Part shown: positions 1 to 9,204 of the stretch, in pieces
How the letters are laid out: each line of letters opens with the position of its first letter
Numbering within the stretch: position 1 is the stretch's first letter
From: Mucilaginibacter inviolabilis
GTDB taxonomy: Bacteria; Bacteroidota; Bacteroidia; Sphingobacteriales; Sphingobacteriaceae
Length of the DNA: 64,000 nucleotides
Reading direction: 5' to 3'
NCBI RefSeq assembly: GCF_011089895.1
Contig: NZ_JAANAT010000003.1
Location: 372,001 to 436,000, forward strand
Program-made: the position numbers and the translations under genes
The notes under the pieces: model-generated
Database searches by the model: none
What the model saw: only the letters and a program-made list of their open reading frames with translations
Told to the model about the DNA's origin: nothing

Positions 1-527
1 AGGTTACGGCCGCTCAGTATACCATAGTTTTTGGTTTTGTTGTACTTCTCCACATCAAAATACACCGTACCATCAACCTCATAAGCATATCCTTTTTCCA
101 GTATCTGCTTCACCATTTCTATCTGCTCAATAATATGGCCGGTAGCGGTAGGTTCAATACTGGGTGGCAGTGTATTAAATATTTGCATTACATCATGAAA
201 GCCAACGGTGTACTTTTGTACAATTTCCATCGGTTCCAGTTGAGCTATTTTTGCTTTTTTTGATATTTTGTCTTCTCCCTCGTCACCAGCATCCCCTTCC
301 AGGTGACCAGCATCGGTTACATTGCGAACATAGCGAACCTTATATCCAATTTGAGTAAGGTATCTGAAAATAAGGTCGAATGATATATAAGTACGGCAGT
401 TGCCCAGGTGCACATCGCTGTAAACAGTAGGGCCACATACGTACATGCCCACATGGGGTGCGTTAAGCGGTTTAAATTTTTCCTTTTTACGGGTTAAAGT
501 ATTGTAAACAAACAAATTTTGTTGCAT
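1..527 (-). CDS. cysS: Cysteine--tRNA ligase, N-terminal part (runs off the window)
   Basis: Class I aminoacyl-tRNA synthetase that charges tRNA-Cys in the cytoplasm. The reverse strand from an ATG at 527 reads MQQNLFVYNTLTRKKEKF, followed by the cysteinyl-tRNA synthetase signature MYVCGPTVYSDVHLGN, which carries the zinc-ligand Cys and the HIGH-like HLGN motif, then RTYISFD and VRNVTDAGH. About 175 codons are present and the frame stays open to base 1, so the C-terminal two thirds (KMSKS loop, anticodon-binding part) lie outside. The family is usually about 490 aa. The identification is firm; only the completeness is unknown. Confidence 0.95.
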   Translation of the reverse strand, partial: MQQNLFVYNTLTRKKEKFKPLNAPHVGMYVCGPTVYSDVHLGNCRTYISFDLIFRYLTQIGYKVRYVRNVTDAGHLEGDAGDEGEDKISKKAKIAQLEPMEIVQKYTVGFHDVMQIFNTLPPSIEPTATGHIIEQIEMVKQILEKGYAYEVDGTVYFDVEKYNKTKNYGILSGRN

Positions 528-572
528 AAGCGCAAACTTACGATTTTTTCAATTTCATGCTAGCCTCTAGAA

Positions 573-927
573 TCAAGAGATTAGAGTCAAGAATCAAGAT
601 TTAGGACAATACCAGGATTATTTTACATGCTCTTGATTCTTGACGCTGATTTCCTGACTTTTTCCCCTCATTAAATGGTTAGGTTGGATTTAAGCATGAT
701 GGCTAAACCCGGTTAAAAAGTGGGTTTACATGATTTCATGAAAAAATGATTGAAAATTTATATATTTATTTGTAAATCAGAATGTTGTAAAAATGTAAAC
801 CATGAAAAGTGTAAACCCATGTAAACCCAGTTTTTAACCAAATTAGCCACCTGTTGAGTGATCATACTTAACGCGTGTTTACTACGACAGATAGTCCACG
901 ACTTCAATCTTGACTCTAATCTCTTGA
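573..927. repeat. Nested palindromic element with 20-bp perfect terminal inverted repeats
   Basis: The 408-bp gap between cysS and the next gene is filled by an inverted structure. Bases 573-592 and 908-927 are perfect 20-bp inverted copies (TCAAGAGATTAGAGTCAAGA and its complement). Inside, 711-732 (starting GGTTAAAAAGTGGGTTTACA) pairs with 818-839 with one mismatch, and the pairing continues imperfectly out to about 698 and 852. No ORF is present. The layout is like a MITE or a large hairpin repeat. The outer arms belong to the TTGATTC/GAATCAA repeat family also seen near 5632 and 21834. Confidence 0.6.
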
Positions 928-934
928 CTCTTTT

Positions 935-2047
935 TCAATTGAGTACCACATCACTTCTCAGTGGATAATGGTCAGATAGTTTTTTTTCGATGATTTTGTA
1001 GGTGGCTATATCAAACTGCGGACTAGCCATAATATAGTCGATCTGATAGTTTGGAAAGTCGCCATTATAAGTGCGTCCGAATCCCGATCCTTTTTGGCGG
1101 AAAGCGTTTTTTAATCCTTTAGCCATCTGGTTAACGGCAAAAGAGGTAGGTGTGTCATTAAAGTCACCAGAGATCAAATACGGGTATGGGCATTTAGCCG
1201 CATGCTCTTTGACCTTAAAAACCTGTTCGCTTCTTTTTTCAAAAGCTATTTTAAGTTTACCCCCCAGTCTTTTGGTTGATTGCATATCCGTTTTGCCTTT
1301 TTTGGATACACTGTCCAGATATTTATAATCTTCGGGATCAAAGCGGATGGATTGCAGGTGGACGCTATAGAAGCGAAAGATCTTCTCCCCCTTTTTTACA
1401 TCAACAAATAAACATTGATTCTCGGAGTGAGCTTCTGTGAGGCGTATCAGTCCTTTGCCTACTATCGGAAACCTGGAAAATATGGCCATGCCAATGGCTT
1501 CGGTATTGTTAAAGTTGAAAGGCTCAAAATAAAAATTGCTGGCGCCAATGATCCTGATGAGGGAATCGCGCATTTCATACTGGCCTTTGTTTTTAGTATA
1601 AAATTCTTGAAATCCGATAATGTCGGGTTGCTGCTGGCTAATAAGAGTTAGAATTTGATGCTTGGTGGAGATATCGTTTGAGGCACCATATCGCTTAAAA
1701 TTGTGAACATTATAGGTCATTACCCTGATAGCGTTTTCTGCCGCGGGTTTTTCAGTCTCTGCACCGCTTAACCTGAAACCAATATTGTTGAACAAAACAT
1801 TATAGCCTAATAAAATAGTGACCAGCGATAACAGAAATTGCCACCGGCGGCGTAACAGCCAATAGGCAAGCATGATTAAATTAAAGATGAGTAATACAGG
1901 ATAGGCCAGGCCAAAAAAGGCAAAAAGCCAAACCTTTCGGGGATCAACGTGGGGCGCTAAATAGCTGATCAGTAAAGCAACGCATAACAACAGGTTTATC
2001 CATAAAAGTATTTTACCTATAAAGCTCTGTTTGCGTTTAACTTTCAT
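935..2047 (-). CDS. Endonuclease/exonuclease/phosphatase family membrane protein
   Basis: A 370-aa protein with about three hydrophobic segments in the first 90 residues, followed by a DNase I/sphingomyelinase-like phosphoesterase fold. The fold is shown by VMTYNVHNF (metal-site Asn), DIIGFQEF (catalytic Glu), SGDFNDTP (Asp/Asn pair), QIDYIMAS and the C-terminal SDHYPLRSDV (catalytic His). The family cleaves phosphodiesters of nucleic acids, lipids or inositol phosphates; the substrate cannot be read here. The membrane anchor suggests that the catalytic domain faces the periplasm. It overlaps the upstream rhomboid gene by 11 bp, so the two are probably cotranscribed. Confidence 0.85.
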   Translation of the reverse strand: MKVKRKQSFIGKILLWINLLLCVALLISYLAPHVDPRKVWLFAFFGLAYPVLLIFNLIMLAYWLLRRRWQFLLSLVTILLGYNVLFNNIGFRLSGAETEKPAAENAIRVMTYNVHNFKRYGASNDISTKHQILTLISQQQPDIIGFQEFYTKNKGQYEMRDSLIRIIGASNFYFEPFNFNNTEAIGMAIFSRFPIVGKGLIRLTEAHSENQCLFVDVKKGEKIFRFYSVHLQSIRFDPEDYKYLDSVSKKGKTDMQSTKRLGGKLKIAFEKRSEQVFKVKEHAAKCPYPYLISGDFNDTPTSFAVNQMAKGLKNAFRQKGSGFGRTYNGDFPNYQIDYIMASPQFDIATYKIIEKKLSDHYPLRSDVVLN

Positions 2048-2915
2048 TATTGCTTGCGCGAAATAAGATTTCTTTTTCCTGCTTGGTCAGGCTGTCATAA
2101 CCCGATTGTGATATTTTATCTAAGATACGGTCAATTTCATCCTGGCGAGGGTATTCGGCGCTATTTTTATTGGAGTTTTTGGCCACTACCTTCAATTTGG
2201 GCCTGGCTTTAAATATATTGCCGAGGCTGCCAATCCAATCGTGTCCCTTTTGTAATTGTTTAATATACAGAAATCCGAACAAGGCGCCCCCCAAGTGGGC
2301 TATTTCGCCGCCGGCATTAGGGCCAACAACACCTAAAAAGTCAATCACCAGGATAACTAATACCAGCCACTTTAGCTTTACCGGTCCAAACAGGATCAAT
2401 GATATGGTAAAATTAGGCAACAGCGTAGCAGTGGCCACTACAATGGCCATAACGCTGGCAGAGGCCCCTACAATCAGAGCAGAATCGGCAGCATGCAGGC
2501 GGGTAAAGGCAGGCAATAAATTATAAGCCAACAAATAAAACAATGCACCGGCAAGACCTCCCATAATGTACAGACCAATAGTGCGCTTATTGCCCAGGTA
2601 TTCTTCAAATATTTGCCCCATCCAGTAAAGCCAGAGCATATTGAATAAGATGTGCAAAACACCATCATGCATGAACATGTAGGTGATCGGTGTCCAGAAA
2701 TGGGTGAGTAAGACCTGGAAAGAGGCCGGCATACGCAGGTATTCAGCCGAAAGCAATAGGATGTTGCTGTTGCCTAAACCCGTAAAAAGTAATTGCTCCA
2801 GAATAGCCGAAACATTGATGATCAAAAAAACGGCTACATTAATGCCAATAAGCAGGTTGAGCTTATTGCCCGACCGCAGCATTTTGTACTGAATATTTTG
2901 CCAAAGGGTACTCAT
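2037..2915 (-). CDS. Rhomboid family intramembrane serine protease
   Basis: A 292-aa polytopic membrane protein with the rhomboid catalytic dyad: GAS at residues 150-152 (nucleophile Ser152) and AHLGGALFG with His207. The HxxxN-type loop is seen as HILFNMLWLYWMGQIFEEYLG. Rhomboids cleave single-pass membrane proteins inside the bilayer. A soluble tail of roughly 75 residues, rich in Lys and Asn, follows the last helix. A second rhomboid gene lies 35 bp upstream and the endonuclease-like gene overlaps downstream, so the three form one leftward unit. Natural substrates are unknown. Confidence 0.9.
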   Translation of the reverse strand: MSTLWQNIQYKMLRSGNKLNLLIGINVAVFLIINVSAILEQLLFTGLGNSNILLLSAEYLRMPASFQVLLTHFWTPITYMFMHDGVLHILFNMLWLYWMGQIFEEYLGNKRTIGLYIMGGLAGALFYLLAYNLLPAFTRLHAADSALIVGASASVMAIVVATATLLPNFTISLILFGPVKLKWLVLVILVIDFLGVVGPNAGGEIAHLGGALFGFLYIKQLQKGHDWIGSLGNIFKARPKLKVVAKNSNKNSAEYPRQDEIDRILDKISQSGYDSLTKQEKEILFRASNNES

Positions 2916-2950
2916 AAAATATACTTCCGTTTATTGGATAACTACCGTTA

Positions 2951-3661
2951 TTAATAAAAATTGTTTGGTCTTTGTACACGCCAGAACTTTAATATAATAA
3001 AACCAAAAAGAGCCCCACCTAAATGTGCAAAGTGTGCAACCGAATCGCCGGCAAACTGCCCAAAACCTCCTATTAGCTCAATAACTATATAACCTGCAAT
3101 CAGGTACTTCGCTTTAATAGGCATGGGTATAAACAATACCATCATTTCCACATTAGGGAACAGATACCCAAAAGCCAGTAATACACCAAAAATTGCACCC
3201 GAGGCCCCTAAAATTGGTGTGCTATATATATCTTTAAGTTTTTCAAAACCGGCAAGGTTCACGTACGGCCCGAAGTTAAGATTAGGAATAGTGAACGTTC
3301 CTATTATGGCATGTACTTCTGCCGATTGAACAATCATTTGAAGAATTACAGCGCCTATGCCTGTAATGAAATAATATTGTAAAAAGCGCTTGGAACCCAG
3401 AGTATACTCAATAGTTGGTCCAAACATAAACAAAGCAAACATATTAAAGAATATGTGTTGAATGTTGGCATGCATAAACATATAGCTAACTATTTGCCAT
3501 GGATGAAAAAAAGGTGAATTGAAATAAAAACAGGATAAATATAATTCTAAATTAATTCCAGACCTACCTAATATATAGGTGCCAATGAAAAATAAAACAT
3601 TAATGATCAACAGGTTTTTTACAACCGGCGGTATATTGGCAAATGGTGATTGACTGTTCAT
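2951..3661 (-). CDS. Rhomboid family intramembrane serine protease (second copy)
   Basis: A 236-aa membrane protein with six predicted helices. The nucleophile motif is GASGAIFG (Ser154) and the general base motif AHFAHLGGALFGF (His213). The sequence MHANIQHIFFNMFALFMFG matches the rhomboid L1/H-x3-N region. It differs clearly from its neighbour at 2037-2915 and lacks the soluble tail, so this is an old paralogue pair rather than a recent duplication. It lies just downstream of mutL (23 bp gap) in the same direction. Tandem rhomboids beside mutL suggest a conserved operon, but that is inference. Confidence 0.9.
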   Translation of the reverse strand: MNSQSPFANIPPVVKNLLIINVLFFIGTYILGRSGINLELYLSCFYFNSPFFHPWQIVSYMFMHANIQHIFFNMFALFMFGPTIEYTLGSKRFLQYYFITGIGAVILQMIVQSAEVHAIIGTFTIPNLNFGPYVNLAGFEKLKDIYSTPILGASGAIFGVLLAFGYLFPNVEMMVLFIPMPIKAKYLIAGYIVIELIGGFGQFAGDSVAHFAHLGGALFGFIILKFWRVQRPNNFY

Positions 3662-3684
3662 AGTATAAATAAAAGCCGGTCGGG

Positions 3685-5541
3685 CTATTTTTCAAATCGT
3701 TCTAAAAGCTCGGCCATGGTAAAGGTACTGATTACGGGCTTACCGTTCAATGCCTGGTTTGGCGTTTCGCAGGCAAAAAGCTGATCAATGAGTTGATTCA
3801 TTTCCTCTAAGGATAATTTGGTGCCGGTTTTAATGGCCGCGTTGCGCGCCAATGACCGGGCCAGGTTATCGCGCTTATCCAGTTTTAAAATGGCCATGTT
3901 ATTTTTAAAGCCCTCCAATAGGTGCTCCAATAGCTCGTGTTCGCCCACATTACCCAGTTCGGCTGGTACACCCTCTACTACTACCGTGTTTTTGCCAAAC
4001 TCGCGGATATCAAAACCCAGCGACCGTATATCAGGCAACAATTCTTTTAATAACTCAAAATCGCTGCCGTTTAGTGTGACCGACTGTGGAAACAAGCTTT
4101 GCTGACTTACACCCGAATGATTTTGCAGTTGCTGTAAAAAACGCTCATACAAAATACGTTCATGCGCAGCCTGCTGTCCGATAAGCATAAAGCCTGATTT
4201 AATTTGCGATAGGATAAATCGGTTATGGATCTGGAACAATTGCCGCTCGCTTGATTTGCTTACCTCCTGCTCATTCACCGCAATGCGCTCTTCCTGGTGT
4301 AACTCATGTTGCAGGTTATCCTCTTTTTTGCTGATCTCATACAGCGTATCCCAGTTTTTAGGAATGGGACTGCTTTTAAAACCACCATCCGCTCTCAAAA
4401 AAGGGTGCTCGCGTACCGGCTTTTGCTCCGAAGCAAAAGGATTAAAATCAGGATTGAAAGATATGGTTGGCGCTACAATCTCCTCAAAAGGCTTGGGCGT
4501 TATCAGGTGCTCAATGCTGTTCTCCTGGTCAAAATCAAGGCTTGGGGTAATGTTATATCTGCCCAACGAGCGTTTTACCGCCGAACGGATGATAGCATAA
4601 ATAGCTTTCTCATCCTGGTATTTGATCTCGGTTTTGGTAGGATGCACATTGATATCTATCCGCGATGGGTCGATGTCAATAAATAGTACATAAAATGGGA
4701 AACTATCATCGGGCAGTAACTCTTCAAAAGCGGTAATTACCGCATGGTTCAAATAAGCATCCCGAATAAAGCGGTTGTTTACAAAAAAGAACTGCTCACC
4801 CCGGGTTTTACGGGCAAACTCGGGCTTGCCAACAAAACCACGCAGATTAATAATGGTGGTATCCTCTTCTACTGGCACCAGGCGCTGATTATAATTGTTG
4901 CCAAATAGATGGACAATACGTTGCTTTAAAGCAGCTCCCGGAAGGTGGTAAACCTCCTGCGCGTCATGGTGCAGGGTAAAAAATATCTGTGGGTTAGCCA
5001 GCGCTACCCGTTGAAACTCGTCGATAATATGACGCATCTCTACCGGGTTGCTTTTTAAAAAGTTACGGCGGGCTGGTGTATTATAAAAAAGATTTTTAAC
5101 GGATATAGAAGTGCCGGTATTAGCCTGGCAGGCTTCCTGACTTACTACTTCGGAGCCCTCAATAAAAATGCAGGTACCCAGCTCGTCCTCATGGCGGCGG
5201 GTTTTCATTTCTACCTGAGCAATCGCCGCTATAGATGCCATAGCCTCACCCCGGAAACCCATAGTGCGTATAGCGAACAGGTCGTCGGCCTTGCGTATTT
5301 TTGAAGTCGCATGCCGTTCAAAACACATGCGCGCATCGGTAAGACTCATGCCACAGCCATCATCAATAACCTGTATCAATGATTTGCCTGCGTCTTTTAT
5401 AATGAGCTGAATTTTTCCGGCTCCGGCATCAATTGCGTTCTCCACTAATTCCTTTACGGCAGATGCGGGGCGTTGTACCACTTCGCCAGCGGCAATCTGG
5501 TTGGCAACGGCATCCGGTAAAAGCTGTATGATATCTGACAT
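3685..5541 (-). CDS. mutL: DNA mismatch repair protein MutL
   Basis: A 618-aa GHKL ATPase that couples MutS mismatch recognition to strand removal. The N-terminal ATPase motifs are present: VVKELVENAIDAGA-like (motif I), DDGCGM, RHATSKI, and TMGFRGEAMASI. A central linker (about residues 340-430) leads to the dimerisation domain. The usual endonuclease-type motif DQHAAHERILYE reads GQQAAHERILYE near residue 454, so the acidic residue and the His are missing; nicking activity is doubtful. The C-terminus has CETPNQALNGKP in place of the CPHGRP motif. The start is the ATG at 5541, in front of MSDIIQLLPD, which fits family starts. Confidence 0.96.
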   Translation of the reverse strand: MSDIIQLLPDAVANQIAAGEVVQRPASAVKELVENAIDAGAGKIQLIIKDAGKSLIQVIDDGCGMSLTDARMCFERHATSKIRKADDLFAIRTMGFRGEAMASIAAIAQVEMKTRRHEDELGTCIFIEGSEVVSQEACQANTGTSISVKNLFYNTPARRNFLKSNPVEMRHIIDEFQRVALANPQIFFTLHHDAQEVYHLPGAALKQRIVHLFGNNYNQRLVPVEEDTTIINLRGFVGKPEFARKTRGEQFFFVNNRFIRDAYLNHAVITAFEELLPDDSFPFYVLFIDIDPSRIDINVHPTKTEIKYQDEKAIYAIIRSAVKRSLGRYNITPSLDFDQENSIEHLITPKPFEEIVAPTISFNPDFNPFASEQKPVREHPFLRADGGFKSSPIPKNWDTLYEISKKEDNLQHELHQEERIAVNEQEVSKSSERQLFQIHNRFILSQIKSGFMLIGQQAAHERILYERFLQQLQNHSGVSQQSLFPQSVTLNGSDFELLKELLPDIRSLGFDIREFGKNTVVVEGVPAELGNVGEHELLEHLLEGFKNNMAILKLDKRDNLARSLARNAAIKTGTKLSLEEMNQLIDQLFACETPNQALNGKPVISTFTMAELLERFEK

Positions 5542-5631
5542 CTAAAAAAAATCCCTCCAATTTCGAATTCGATGCTAAATTAAATATTTGAAGGCATAAC
5601 TTTATGATTTGATAATTGTATATAGTCTGGA

Positions 5632-5735
5632 AAGAGTCAAGATACAAGAATCAAGAGTTAAGACAATGAATAATAATTATTTTGATATGAAACTCCTGTC
5701 TTATCTTGATTCTTGATTCTCGGTTCTTGATTCTA
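5632..5735. repeat. Intergenic GAATCAAG/CTTGATTC hairpin repeat
   Basis: Between the divergent mutL and amidohydrolase genes, AAGAATCAAGAGTTAAGACA and the downstream TGTCTTATCTTGATTCTT form an imperfect inverted repeat around an AT-rich centre. Further CTTGATTCT copies follow up to the next promoter. Related repeats occur at 573-927 and 21834-21930. It is probably a dispersed REP-like element; a role in transcription is not shown. Confidence 0.5.
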
Positions 5736-5749
5736 TTTAAATCTGTTTT

Positions 5750-7381
5750 ATGAAAAAATTATGGCCAGCACTGCTCTTTTTTGCGGTAGCCTGCAAGCAA
5801 AAAGAGTATAATGCCGACCTTTTGGTTAAAAACGCCGTGATTTATACGGTTGATAGCACTTTTACTACCGCCAATACCATTGTAGTAAAAGGCGGAAAGA
5901 TATTGGCTGTAGGAGATGCCGATACGCTGGAACAAAAATACCTGGCCAACGAAGTGGTTGACGCAAAAGGAGCGCCTATATATCCCGGTTTTATTGATGC
6001 CCATGCTCATTTTTATGATTATGGATTAGGCTTACAGGAAGTTAACCTGGTAGGTACCCACAGCTGGAATGAAGTTGTCGATTCGGTACAGGCTTACTCG
6101 GTTCGAAATACCGACGGCTGGATAATTGGGCAGGGTTGGGATCAGAATCACTGGTCATTGAAACAATTCCCCAACAAGGCTAAGCTTGATTCTCTGTTTC
6201 CGGTAAGGCCGGTGATATTGAGCAGGGTTGACGGTCATGCGGCCATAGCTAACCAGGCGGCGCTGAACATTGCCGGAGTAAAACCGGGGCAAACTATTAA
6301 CGGCGGCGAGATTGAAACAATTAATGGCAAACTTACCGGTATTTTGGTTGATAATGCCGTAGGAATAGTAACCCGGAAAATCCCTGAGCCAAGTGCCCAG
6401 GTAACGGAAGATGCCTTACTGGCTGCGCAAAAGAACTGTTTTGCCGTGGGTTTAACTACCGTTGATGATTGCGGTTTACCTTATACCATGGTGAGCACTA
6501 TTGCCGAGCTGCAACATAAAGGATCATTAAAGATGCGTATGTACGTGATGCTGGCCGACAGGGAGGAGAATTATGAATACCTGTTTAAACACGGCGCTTA
6601 TAAAACCCCGGGCCTCAATGTGAGAGCCTTTAAGGTTTATGCCGATGGTGCATTAGGATCCAGAGGGGCCTGTTTGCTGCAACCCTACAATGACCAAAAA
6701 AACTGGAAGGGCTTTTTGTTAAGCAGCCAGAAACATTTTGAAGAAGTGGCCAAAAAGATCTATGATAAAGGTTTTCAGATGGCAACCCATGCCATCGGCG
6801 ACTCGGCCAATCGCGTAATGTTGAAAATATATGCCTCGGTATTGAAGGGAAAGAATGATCGTCGCTGGCGTATTGAACACGCCCAGGTGCTGTCGCCACA
6901 GGATATTAAGTTGTTTGGTGAAAATAGTATCATTCCTTCGGTGCAACCCACTCATGCTACATCAGATATGTATTGGGCCGGTAAAAGATTGGGAAATGAT
7001 CGGTTAAAATCAGCCTACGTATATAAGCAACTGTTAAAACAAAATGGCTGGTTACCACTGGGTACAGATTTCCCGGTAGAGAATATAAACCCCATGTACA
7101 CGTTTTATGCAGCAGTGGAGCGTAAAGACCTGAAGGGTTTTCCTGAAGGGGGCTTTCAAATTGAAAATGCGCTGACCCGGACCGAAGCTTTAAAGGGAAT
7201 AACCATCTGGGCCGCAAAGGCCAATTTTGAAGAGAAAGAAAAAGGAAGCCTGGAGCCCGGAAAATATGCCGATTTTGTGATATTAGACAAGGATATCATG
7301 AAAGTAAAAGGCGCCGAATTGCCAAAAGTTAAAGTGACCAGTACCTATATAAACGGAGTTAAAGTATATGATAAAAAATAA
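5750..7381 (+). CDS. Exported amidohydrolase (YtcJ-like)
   Basis: A 543-aa metal-dependent amidohydrolase of the YtcJ/TIM-barrel group. It starts with a lipoprotein-type signal ending at AVAC (Cys15), so it is probably anchored in the periplasm or on the outer membrane. The metal motif GFIDAHAHFYDYG (His85, His87), the FKVYADGALGSRGA segment, ATHAIGDSAN, WRIEHAQ and GTDFPVENINP are the expected conserved blocks. The C-terminus closes with the composite domain strand GKYADFVILDKD. Substrate is not readable; relatives act on amides, formamides or cyclic imides. It overlaps the next gene by 14 bp, which implies translational coupling. Confidence 0.88.
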   Translation: MKKLWPALLFFAVACKQKEYNADLLVKNAVIYTVDSTFTTANTIVVKGGKILAVGDADTLEQKYLANEVVDAKGAPIYPGFIDAHAHFYDYGLGLQEVNLVGTHSWNEVVDSVQAYSVRNTDGWIIGQGWDQNHWSLKQFPNKAKLDSLFPVRPVILSRVDGHAAIANQAALNIAGVKPGQTINGGEIETINGKLTGILVDNAVGIVTRKIPEPSAQVTEDALLAAQKNCFAVGLTTVDDCGLPYTMVSTIAELQHKGSLKMRMYVMLADREENYEYLFKHGAYKTPGLNVRAFKVYADGALGSRGACLLQPYNDQKNWKGFLLSSQKHFEEVAKKIYDKGFQMATHAIGDSANRVMLKIYASVLKGKNDRRWRIEHAQVLSPQDIKLFGENSIIPSVQPTHATSDMYWAGKRLGNDRLKSAYVYKQLLKQNGWLPLGTDFPVENINPMYTFYAAVERKDLKGFPEGGFQIENALTRTEALKGITIWAAKANFEEKEKGSLEPGKYADFVILDKDIMKVKGAELPKVKVTSTYINGVKVYDKK

Positions 7382-9191
7382 ATGGGGCTGTATCCCTTTA
7401 GTGTTGTTTGGGTTTACCTTTTTAAATACCGCCTGTGCACAAATACCACCAGCTATACCGGCTGGCCAGGCTTATGTTAATGAAGAGCGGTTGGTTGAGC
7501 ACTCCACTGTTTTGTTTAACAACAGTAAATATTTGCTACCGCTGCAAAATCTCGATCAGTTAAAGATTGCCAGCGTTCATTTCTCCAGCCCATATGCTTC
7601 TGCGTTTGATAGTTTGCTCAATAAGTACAATAAAGTACAGGTATTTGATGGTCGCACTTATAGTGGAGCAAAGAATCTTACCAATCTGTCGGCCGATTTG
7701 AAGTGGTACAACACGATTATTTTACAGGTAACTGATGCCGATCTCAACAATCCCCAGATTATTGATTTTATCAATAGTACCCAAAAACTCAAGAATGTGA
7801 TTGTCGCGGCGTTTGGTGGCGGCACTGTTTTAACTAAGTTAAATGCCGTTACTGCACCAATTTTATGGAGCGAGCGTTTAACGGCTGTTGCTGGCATGTA
7901 CAGCGCACAAGTTATTTTTGGAGGCTTGCCTGTAACGCAAAAACTCACGCGTACCTACTCGCCGCAATTTGCAGCAGGTATGGGTTTTATTACCGATAAG
8001 ATCAGGTTGCAATATACCGTTCCCGAGGATGCAGGCATTAATGCCAATAATTTAACCGGTATTGATGACATAGCCCGTGAAGCTATTGCCGAACATGCCA
8101 CGCCAGGTTGTGTGGTGCTGGTGGCTAAGGATGGAAAAGTGATATTTAACAAAGCTTACGGCTATCATACTTATGATAAAACTATTCCTGATCAGATAAC
8201 AGATATTTTTGACCTGGCATCCATGACCAAGATAACCGCTACCACCGTGGAGGCTATGAAACTTACCGATGAAGGCAAACTGAATCTGGAAGCTACCCTT
8301 GGCGAATACTTGCCCCAAACCCGGAGCAGTAATAAAAACGATATACAGATACGCGAACTGCTGATGCATCAGGCTGGTTTAATACCCGATATCAAAGGAT
8401 TTGAAAAAGTAAAACCAACAGACCATAGCACGGATTCGTCCGCGGCCTACCCAACCCGGGTATCTGAGCATTATTTTTTGCGGAAGGATTATTATAAGGA
8501 TGTGATGTTCCCGGATATACTCAATTCTCCGCTTAAAACCCGGGGGCAATATGTATACAGTGATGTAGGCCTGGTACTGATGATGGAAGTGGTGGAAAGT
8601 ATTACTGCTACTCCCGAGAATGTGTATGTACAGCAAGCTTTTTACAAACCATTGGGTATGCAAACAGCGGGCTTTTTACCCCTGTACCGTTTTAACCAAA
8701 GCCAGATACCGCCTACCGAAAACGACCAGGAATATCGCCAGAGTTTACTGGATGGTTATGTGCATGACCCTACTGCAGCCCTTATGGGGGGCGTAGCCGG
8801 CCACGCCGGGCTTTTTGCCAGCGCCAATGATGTAGCCATATTATACCAGATGCTGCTGAACCGCGGCACCTACGGCGGCACCCAGTATTTTAAACCTGAA
8901 GTTGTTGACTTGTTTACGTCCAAACAATCGGCTGTGAGCCGCAGGGGGCTGGGTTTTGACCGCTGGGATCCTATCGCCGACAGGCATTATCCATCTAAAC
9001 TGGCATCTCCTCAAACCTATGGGCATACCGGTTTTACAGGTACCTGTATCTGGGTCGATCCGAAATATAACCTGGTATACGTGTTCCTGAGTAACCGGGT
9101 ATATCCTAATGTAAGCAATAAGTTAGGCAGTCTCAACATCAGACCGCGGATACAGGATGTGGTTTATGATGCGATCAATAAGGGGATGTGA
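7368..9191 (+). CDS. GH3 C-terminal domain fused to a class C beta-lactamase-like serine hydrolase
   Basis: A 607-aa exported protein (signal peptide about residues 1-25). Residues 35-205 (VNEERLVEHSTVLFNNSK, then GLPVTQKL) resemble the C-terminal alpha/beta sandwich of glycoside hydrolase family 3. Residues 225-600 form a beta-lactamase/penicillin-binding-like serine hydrolase with SMTK (Ser285, Lys288), YSD (Tyr397) and GHTGFTGT. In many Bacteroidota these parts follow a full NagZ-type barrel in one protein of about 1000 aa; here the barrel is absent and the signal peptide leads directly into the GH3 tail. A role in peptidoglycan or glycopeptide turnover is inference. Confidence 0.85.
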   Translation: MIKNKWGCIPLVLFGFTFLNTACAQIPPAIPAGQAYVNEERLVEHSTVLFNNSKYLLPLQNLDQLKIASVHFSSPYASAFDSLLNKYNKVQVFDGRTYSGAKNLTNLSADLKWYNTIILQVTDADLNNPQIIDFINSTQKLKNVIVAAFGGGTVLTKLNAVTAPILWSERLTAVAGMYSAQVIFGGLPVTQKLTRTYSPQFAAGMGFITDKIRLQYTVPEDAGINANNLTGIDDIAREAIAEHATPGCVVLVAKDGKVIFNKAYGYHTYDKTIPDQITDIFDLASMTKITATTVEAMKLTDEGKLNLEATLGEYLPQTRSSNKNDIQIRELLMHQAGLIPDIKGFEKVKPTDHSTDSSAAYPTRVSEHYFLRKDYYKDVMFPDILNSPLKTRGQYVYSDVGLVLMMEVVESITATPENVYVQQAFYKPLGMQTAGFLPLYRFNQSQIPPTENDQEYRQSLLDGYVHDPTAALMGGVAGHAGLFASANDVAILYQMLLNRGTYGGTQYFKPEVVDLFTSKQSAVSRRGLGFDRWDPIADRHYPSKLASPQTYGHTGFTGTCIWVDPKYNLVYVFLSNRVYPNVSNKLGSLNIRPRIQDVVYDAINKGM

Positions 9192-9204
9192 TTGGGGTTT
9201 CTAA

